Assembly: GCA_947034885.2 (NCBI GenBank)
Contig: OX344752.2
Location: 3,348,001-3,412,000 of the forward strand
Source: Thuidium tamariscinum
Taxonomy: Eukaryota > Streptophyta > Bryopsida > Hypnales > Thuidiaceae
DNA length: 64,000 bases
Direction: 5' to 3'
Shown: positions 58,085-64,000 of the stretch, piece after piece
How the letters are laid out: each line of letters begins with the position of its first letter
How positions within the stretch are numbered: the stretch's first letter is position 1
Notes under the pieces: generated by a model
Databases searched by the model: none
What the model saw: the letters and a program-made list of their open reading frames with translations, nothing else
What the model was told of the DNA's origin: nothing
Position numbers and translations under genes: made by a program

Positions 58085-58475
58085 TGCCACTCACTGATTT
58101 CCGGCGGCGGAATCACAAATAATTCACCTTGAACCCGAGTGCTGTTAATTTTGGCTCCATTGATATCCGCTCACTGTTTTCTCCGACTGCAGAATTATAA
58201 TTAATTTTCAGTACTGAATCAGAGTGCTGTTTCGGCACTATTGAATATTGATATCCGTTCCCCTACTGATTTCTCCGACTATGAAATCATTATTTCAGTA
58301 TTGAACCCGGGCGAGTGTTGTTTAGGCTGTGTTGATATCCTTCACACGCTGAATGATAAAAAATTTCGACTGCCAAATTACAATTCCAGTACTGAACCAG
58401 AGCTAGCGCTATTTCGGCCGGCACTATTGATAATACAATATCCTTTCATACACTGATTTCTCCGACTGCAGACTT
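58085..58475. repeat. Degenerate tandem array, ~80-105-bp unit
   Basis: ATTGATATCC recurs at about 58159, 58248 and 58332 (variant near 58427). CTGATTTCTCCGACT recurs near 58094, 58173, 58265 and 58451, and CAGTACTGAACC or CAGTATTGAACC recurs between them. An isolated outlying unit (TTATTGATATCCTCTCAC) lies at 57557. About five units can be recognised. Confidence 0.75.
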
Positions 58476-58633
58476 CCGTAAGCACTGAGCTCCTTCAACG
58501 TGATAGAGCCATCGATTGTGTGTGCCGCTGATCGAGAGGACTTCTGCGGGGTTGATCGATCGATCAGTTGGCGTTTCGGAATGGATCCAAGTTGGACACC
58601 ACACCCTCGATCTGGACATGCGGGCATGGTACC

Positions 58634-58653
58634 CGATCGATCGATCGATCGAT
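58634..58653. repeat. (GATC)n microsatellite
   Basis: Five CGAT steps, with a second short run at about 58554-58566. Confidence 0.9.
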
Positions 58654-59278
58654 TTCAAAGATGGGAGTACTGTTAAGATTGTTTGCATGCCCGACAGAGG
58701 CCGAATGATTAATACCGTCAAAAGGTTGGCAAAAGGCGCTGGATTGATGCAGCTGGTGCGCTGGTACCGGTAACTAGAACTTTACCAACTTGCATCGAAA
58801 GAGACAAAGGAGAACTTTCGCATCCAACTTGCCCCGTTGCACTTCGCTTTCGTGTCCTACCTATAGGGCTTCGATGCAGACTGGTGGATATTTTGAGCAG
58901 GGACAGGCCCCGGGACAGCCGCCCACTTGACCTCTAGTTTCATCTGCATCTCTGATCTGGAGCTGGTACGTGAACCTCTCGATCGGATCAAGTCCTCCCT
59001 TCCCTCGGGGTTTAGAGCCACCCAGGGGGTTGCAATCCTCACCTCATGATTATGATCATGAACCTGCCTCTTATTACATTTTAACTTCCCCTGAAAGGCT
59101 ATAATACATGCATGCACTTCGAAGTTGAAAACTCCTGACAGTAAATAATTAAGCCCGTTTTTTAACTCTCTAAAAAAATATGCTCCCACCTAGATGCACT
59201 GATGAAATGAAGCCTATAAAGTTAATGAAGTCGAGACCCTACTGCAAGTCTGCAAGTTCAGAAAATTTGATACTTAAA
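58654..59278. other. End of GC-richer island, no gene seen
   Basis: Composition returns to AT-rich near 59200. No recognisable frame or element ends. Confidence 0.35.
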
Positions 59279-59458
59279 TGTCAATTTTGTTAAATTGGTG
59301 GTAATCCTATATTCCTATTATTCCTATAATTTGGCACCTTTCGAAACAGTTGTTCTAAAATATAAATCCATATCTATCCTAAATTTAGTAAGACCTACCT
59401 ATATATATGGGTTTCAATTTTTGGTGTTGAAATGGTGCCACTTCAAAAAAAATTGACA
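59279..59458. mobile_element. GTCAATTT-family MITE, copy 4
   Basis: TGTCAATTTTGTTAAATTGG then TGGTAATCC faces AAATGGTGCCACTTC then AAAAAAAATTGACA. Length is 180 bp. Confidence 0.65.
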
Positions 59459-60369
59459 TTTTTTTGTAGCAATTTCAAACTGAAGCCCGTGGATATAGGG
59501 TTTAGGGATTTTTTAATCATAAGATGACATGAGATTTTTACTTAAATTGAAATATACACTTATAATACTGGTGAAATTTTTTCAAACTTTTCTTAGTTCT
59601 ATTTTCTATTTGACATTATAGAACTTCAATTTTGGAAGAAAATTCAAAGTAATTTCAAATCATCATAAGAAAATCTGAAATTTTCATATTATAATGAAGA
59701 CATGTGATATTGTGATTTCATTTTTGAAAAAAAGACTATGAAAACCCTTTCATTCATGGAAATAAAACATTTAGAGCTAACAATGTGAAGAAACTTCAAG
59801 GTCATAGTCTCCATCCTTATAAGGTTATTATTAGAAAGACACCACAAATACTAAACGTATGATGGGTGGACATCAGTAGAGACTAGAAGATGAAAAAAAT
59901 ACTTTTTTCATCCAATACTTATTTTTAAAATTACTTAAGTGTGTTTTTAGTAAATAATATACTAGTATTGCAAATTAATTCCTCATTATGATATTATTGA
60001 ATTTTTAAAAGAAGAAGATGCTTAATCCACATATCACAATTATGACCGCATTGTAGTGTGTTTTGGTCATTTATTGCCAATTATTCTTGATTTGAATTTT
60101 AACCATAAAAATGATATTTTTAGAATTTAAGATTTTATGAATGTGTTATGGATTTGGTATGGATTTTCTTCATTGAAAAAAAAAATCATAGTAACTTCAA
60201 ATTTTTCCCAAAAAATTTAAAAATTTCTTTGACTTGTAGTACTAGACATGCAATTTCATACAAAATTTAAATATAAAATTTTTCATTCATCTCTAGTTGC
60301 AAAATGATAACAAACAAATTGATGGACAATAACACTTGAAATCAAATTGAGGTCATGGATGCATCCTTC
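59459..60369. other. AT-rich intergenic DNA, no gene seen
   Basis: No recognisable frame or repeat ends. Confidence 0.4.
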
Positions 60370-60657
60370 CCAAGTTAAGAGTGGTGTTAGTAAAATGTAC
60401 TGCTCAAGCCCCAATGTGTGTCTAAATTAATCCCTTACTATTGTGCCTTCTGTTGTTGCCACAACCAAAATTAAGCAGTTTTCTAATTTTTTTAATTCAT
60501 AAAAAACTCAAAATTCAAAAACTTTCACACCAAAGGTCCAAATGCCATGAAATCAAGCCCCAACTTAAGAGCGGTGTTAGCAAAATGTATTGAGCCGGAA
60601 GGTGTATCTAAATTCACTCCTCTCGCCCTTGCTAACACCAAAGAGAACAGAGACTAC
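60370..60657. repeat. Two-copy direct repeat, ~190-bp period
   Basis: CCAAGTTAAGAGTGGTGTTA at 60370 and CCAACTTAAGAGCGGTGTTA at 60560 start the units. In the second, GGTGTTAGCAA (60573) faces TTGCTAACACC (ending 60639) as an 11-bp perfect inverted pair. Confidence 0.65.
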
Positions 60658-61025
60658 CTCCACTAGCAAGCCACATGTCTGCTGGTTTCCAAAGTTCTAA
60701 ACTGGCTGGAGCAACTTGCAACCCACTTGCAAAGCCGGCTGCTTCAACTGGATCATGACAATAATCTCCATTTGGTGGAAAGAAAATGTGGAAAAGTGCA
60801 TCATGGAAATATATGGGAGGTTCTAATAACTTTGGACTTCATTGTACAGTACAGTAAGTTACCAGAGGCGTAATACTGTAAATTCAAAACTTCACACTAC
60901 AGTAGTAGGGTTTTAAATATTCTTCTCTTCACTTAATCACTTATAGAATGTAATTAATAATGCATAGGCTTCTCAACTTGTCTACATTGACATGACCTCA
61001 ATCATTGTTCAAAGTATTCATTGCC

Positions 61026-61755
61026 GGGTGAATGCAAGAAACACTTGTACTATTTGTTGCGTTTTACTACAATAGTAACAGTACTCATGACTTTTTCTGG
61101 AGTACTTTAAAATTAGAAAATTAATTTGAAGTTTTCTCGAAAAATATGAACAATGTGTATACTTCTAAGATGAAGGTTTTCACCGAAGGAAATTGATAGA
61201 AAAATTCTCTAAGTAGGAGAACTTAAAAAGCGCCAAACCTCAAGAAAATACATATCTTCATGTTTTAATTTGGGAAAAATAGTAAAAATAAGTAAATACA
61301 AAAAATAAAAAGTGTGCATTTGCAAAAATTCTGTAGAGATGGTCATTCAACAATAAAACCACCAAAATAATATTTTATATGTTTTAAAATTCAAGCAGAA
61401 AGAACCTCACTTTGTAGACATCCACACCACATAAAAATAACTTTTTCAAAATCCCTCATGTGGAACGATGTAAGTCTACTAGAAGACCATCTCATACAAA
61501 TTTCATCTCAAAATCATTGAAAAAAGGTACTCCTTAGTACTAAAAACCTCCAAATTCTCATTTGTGACATTTAATCACCAGTACTATTTTAGTATTAAAA
61601 TATTTTTGAAAATTATGTAAGGTGTATGATAGACATGAGTACCTTCTCTAGAAATCTTGAGTCATTTCGAGCAAAAATGCAAAAGCTATGGCCAAAAAAC
61701 AGATCAACACTTAGATTGTGACGAAAAATAGTACAAGTGTTTCTTGCATTCACCC
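61026..61755. mobile_element. 730-bp DNA element with perfect 30-bp TIRs
   Basis: GGGTGAATGCAAGAAACACT then TGTACTATTT at the left is the exact reverse complement of the last 30 bp. Immediately inside, the arms diverge. No transposase frame is present, and no clean target duplication could be read. If extended by two bases the ends are CCGGG and CAGGG, which would resemble hAT ends. Confidence 0.8.
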
Positions 61756-61775
61756 TGACATTTTCTTAGTTCTTA

Positions 61776-61865
61776 CTCCCTAAGTCCCACTCAAAGCTTC
61801 ACAAATTCTTCCTACAAAGACTGTAAATCAACCTAATTAGGAAGTTTTTAGTGGGACAGAGGGAG
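61776..61865. mobile_element. Stowaway-like MITE (Tc1/mariner type)
   Basis: CTCCCTAAGTCCCACTCAAA at the left faces TTTTAGTGGGACAGAGGGAG at the right, flanked by TA (61774-61775 and 61866-61867). Ends of the CTCCCTCYGTCCC type with TA duplication define Stowaway MITEs in plants. Length is 90 bp, short for the family. Confidence 0.9.
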
Positions 61866-61930
61866 TACAAGATTGACAGTGGAAGACATGATTCAAGCTC
61901 TACTCCAATTGGAGCTATATATATATATAC

Positions 61931-62018
61931 ATTTTTATTTTTATTTTTTTTATTTTTATTTTATTTTTATTTTATTTTTTTGTTTTTTGTTTTTTGTTTT
62001 TTTATTTTTTATTTATAT
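61931..62018. repeat. T-rich low-complexity tract
   Basis: TTTTTATTTTT and TTTTTTG runs fill about 90 bp. Frames crossing it are artefacts of this composition. Confidence 0.95.
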
Positions 62019-62334
62019 TGATATTGAAACAAATGAAACAGAGCTGTATATTTTGAATATGTGTGAATGACAGTCAGTTCACATATACCCTGCAAAAATG
62101 ATTCAGAGAAAATTATGGGCACAGCTTCTTCCCTGATAATTTGTCTGTTTAGAGATTATTAAACTAAAATCCCTGCATATTGTAATAGTGACATTTGACT
62201 GAAGCAATTCCATACATGAATTTTAACCTATATGCACCCTACGATGTATGTGGCTATGTGCATCAACCAAATGGCACAATGTGGATATGATAAGTCTATG
62301 AATGGATAATTATATAAATTATTTACCTTATCAA

Positions 62335-62711
62335 ATCACACTATTAAAAAAATCCATATTTTATGTGACATTTTCATCATTTCTTATGACAAATTTTAGT
62401 AAATGTTTAATAAAAAAAACTTATGTTTTTATGCAAGGTTGTCACATTGGACAAGTTACTATTCATTTCTTGTCCAATTGGACAAGTCTCTAGTTCATTT
62501 CTTGTCCGATTGGACAAAAAATGAATAGTAACTTGTCCAATTGGACAACCCTGTTTTTATGTCAATAATAGCACCCAATGTAAAATTCAAATGTTATATT
62601 AGATGTTATTATTGATATAAAAACACAAGTTGTTTTATTAAATGTCCTCTAAAATTTGTCTCAAAAAATAATGAAAACATTGCATAAAACAAAGATTTAT
62701 TATAGTGTGAT
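62335..62711. mobile_element. Foldback MITE with ATCACACTAT ends
   Basis: ATCACACTATTAAAAAAATC at the left is the rough inverse of the right end (rc ATCACACTATAATAAATC). The arms share ATTTTCAT.ATTT.TT..GACAAATTTTAG and AATAAAA. CAA flanks both sides (62332-62334 and 62712-62714). The left arm is interrupted by the insertion at 62434-62551. Confidence 0.65.
62434..62551. mobile_element. Palindromic MITE with 10-bp TSD, nested
   Basis: The direct repeat TGTTTTTATG flanks it (62424-62433 and 62552-62561). The insert is nearly a perfect palindrome: GGTTGTCACATTGGACAAGT then TACTATTCATT faces AATGAATAGTAACTTGTCCA then ATTGGACAACC. A 9-10-bp duplication with ends beginning G is most like Mutator-type elements. 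Confidence 0.8.
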
Positions 62712-62749
62712 CAATATGTCATTGACCTCATTATTCTAAGCAATGACAT

Positions 62750-62968
62750 TAGTATGTGAGCATAGAAGTATGAGCTTGTGAGCCTTGAGCCTAAGTATAA
62801 GTAAGTATCCTACACTCATTGAAGATATTTATAATATAAACACCTATAATATAGGTATTTAGAACATAAATACACTATAACCATTGAAGTGTCTATAATA
62901 TAAACACTTATATTATAGGTTTATAGAATTCTAGGCTCATAGGCTCAGACTTTCTATGCTCACATACT
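62750..62968 (+). mobile_element. TAGTATGTGAGC-type MITE (best copy)
   Basis: TAGTATGTGAGCATAGAAGT and then ATGAGCTTGTGAGCC at the left faces GGCTCATAGGCTCAGACTTT and then CTATGCTCACATACTA at the right. The interior has three ACACCTATAATATAGGT-like blocks. Relatives: 25879-26098, 8900-9069 and 12119-12362. Confidence 0.78.
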
Positions 62969-63748
62969 AGCAACCATGTTATTCTAAGGAGGCGAGCCAA
63001 GCCAGACTTGTTCAATCATTGGGTGTCTTGACAACCTTGGAATTTATCCATATTCACTCAAATCTAACTAACTAGAAAGCATATGCCTATATCCGTTTAG
63101 GATATTGCTAAATGGAGTGTAAATCAAAATTAACTTGCAAATCTAACAAATACACAAATATATTACAAATATATTACAATTAAAAAGCTTTCGTACTAAC
63201 TTTGGATTACAAGATGATATATTTTGGCTATAAAAGTTGATTGAAAGAATTGCATGTACACAAAACCTACCAAAAGTAATAAATTATGGCAATATCATTG
63301 AAAACCCTAGAAAGAAAATCCACAACATTCCACCCCCAAATGCCTACTTCCCAAACCACCAAACCACCATATCACAATATTATTGCAAATTTCCAAAACC
63401 ACTGTGCAAATCTCACTGTCTGAGTGCCTTGTTTTTCGCATGGGATTGACTCAAAACTCAAGGCATGCATTCTTCATCAAAATATCAAAGCATAGAAAAA
63501 AAATTAGAGGCCAAGACCAAATGGGATCAGATCAAGCACTACCCATGTCCCCTATTTGTGTGAAATAGCCCAACAGGTTCCAAAACAAAGGCAACCTTCA
63601 CTCAGACATTAGACAAGCTTTGGCCTCATCCCAATGACGAGAAATTATTGTCTTGGAATTCGTGAATTCCTATGACCCCTTGATGTCCACAGCGGGGCAC
63701 CCCATGTACCTACAGTAGAGAATATTTCTAGAGGCCAAGCCAAACTTA
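62969..63748. other. Intergenic DNA, no gene seen
   Basis: Two overlapping 60-70-codon frames near 63237-63568 have no recognisable family. Confidence 0.35.
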
Positions 63749-63887
63749 GGGGCATTTCATACTATAGCCGTCCAAGTCGAGAGGCCATGGTTTTTTCAAA
63801 TCTAATTGATGAAAATCATGGTTTCTTAAATCTGATTGGTGGAATCGATGGCCTCTCAAATTGGACAGCCGTAATGTGAAACACCCC
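63749..63887. mobile_element. Tourist-like MITE with TTA TSD (third member, different sequence)
   Basis: GGGGCATTTCATACTATAGC then CGTCCAAGTCGAGAGGCCAT faces ATGGCCTCTCAAATTGGACA then GCCGTAATGTGAAACACCCC. TTA flanks both ends (63746-63748 and 63888-63890). Length is 139 bp, with a degenerate internal repeat (AAATCTRATTGRTGRAA). Confidence 0.85.
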
Positions 63888-64000
63888 TTAATGTTAAACT
63901 CATATGCCATGAGACCAACCTCGAACAAGTCCCGGTTATTACTATTTACTTTTTTATTTTAAAAATAAATAAATTTCAATACAAATGGAAGTCCCAGTTA

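Noticed and set aside
58085-58475. CRISPR array
   Set aside because: The repeats are degenerate, of variable length and without uniform spacers; this is plant-like nuclear DNA.
61873-62070. Phe/Tyr/Ile-rich 65-codon frame
   Set aside because: It is an artefact of the T-rich low-complexity tract.

Overview
The window looks like intergenic DNA from a large, repeat-rich land-plant nuclear genome. It is AT-rich and gene-poor, introns are GT-AG, and it holds Stowaway-like, Tourist/PIF-Harbinger-like and CACTA-like MITEs plus a LINE with a zf-RVT-like C-terminus. I cannot place it more precisely (bryophyte, fern, gymnosperm or a large-genome angiosperm all fit). I recognise no intact host gene. 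Nearly everything supportable is a mobile element, a tandem or foldback repeat, or a decayed coding remnant.

Layout. 1-14 kb: AT-rich DNA with a foldback TTAA-flanked element (2.3-3.3 kb), two Tourist-like MITEs, two MITEs ending in GGTAGGTACACCC-like repeats and several remnants. 13.7-18.6 kb: a direct duplication of about 1 kb, whose first copy was later split by a LINE and hit by a 43-bp retroposed tail. 20.4-21.8 kb: a decayed coding remnant whose 3' flank is interrupted by a TTAA element; a better-preserved paralogue (127 codons from the ATG) is at 38.6 kb. 23-26 kb: a CACTA-like MITE and two more very short retroposons. 27.9-36.4 kb: the main object, an 8.5-kb hAT transposon with matching 8-bp target duplications, CAGGG-type ends and a three-exon transposase pseudogene. 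Its last 4.7 kb is non-coding and includes a 2.6-kb stretch saturated with an ANTTGT motif. 39.7-52.8 kb: more foldbacks, tandem duplications and two further TTAA elements. 53-59.2 kb: a GC-richer island with a SINE-like head, palindromic MITEs and an ~85-bp tandem array, but no recognisable gene. 59-64 kb: a 730-bp element with 30-bp perfect terminal repeats, a Stowaway-like MITE, a MITE nested in another with a 10-bp target duplication, and a third Tourist-like MITE.

The elements mostly act independently. What is informative is the order of events, because nested insertions and paralogous empty sites can be read directly. The findings I rate highest are the hAT element with its motif-saturated tail, the TTAA-flanked element family (a piggyBac-like signature), and four 33-93-bp retroposed tails, each between direct repeats of about 9-12 bp. 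All boundaries come from reading by eye, so allow a few bases of error where termini are degenerate.
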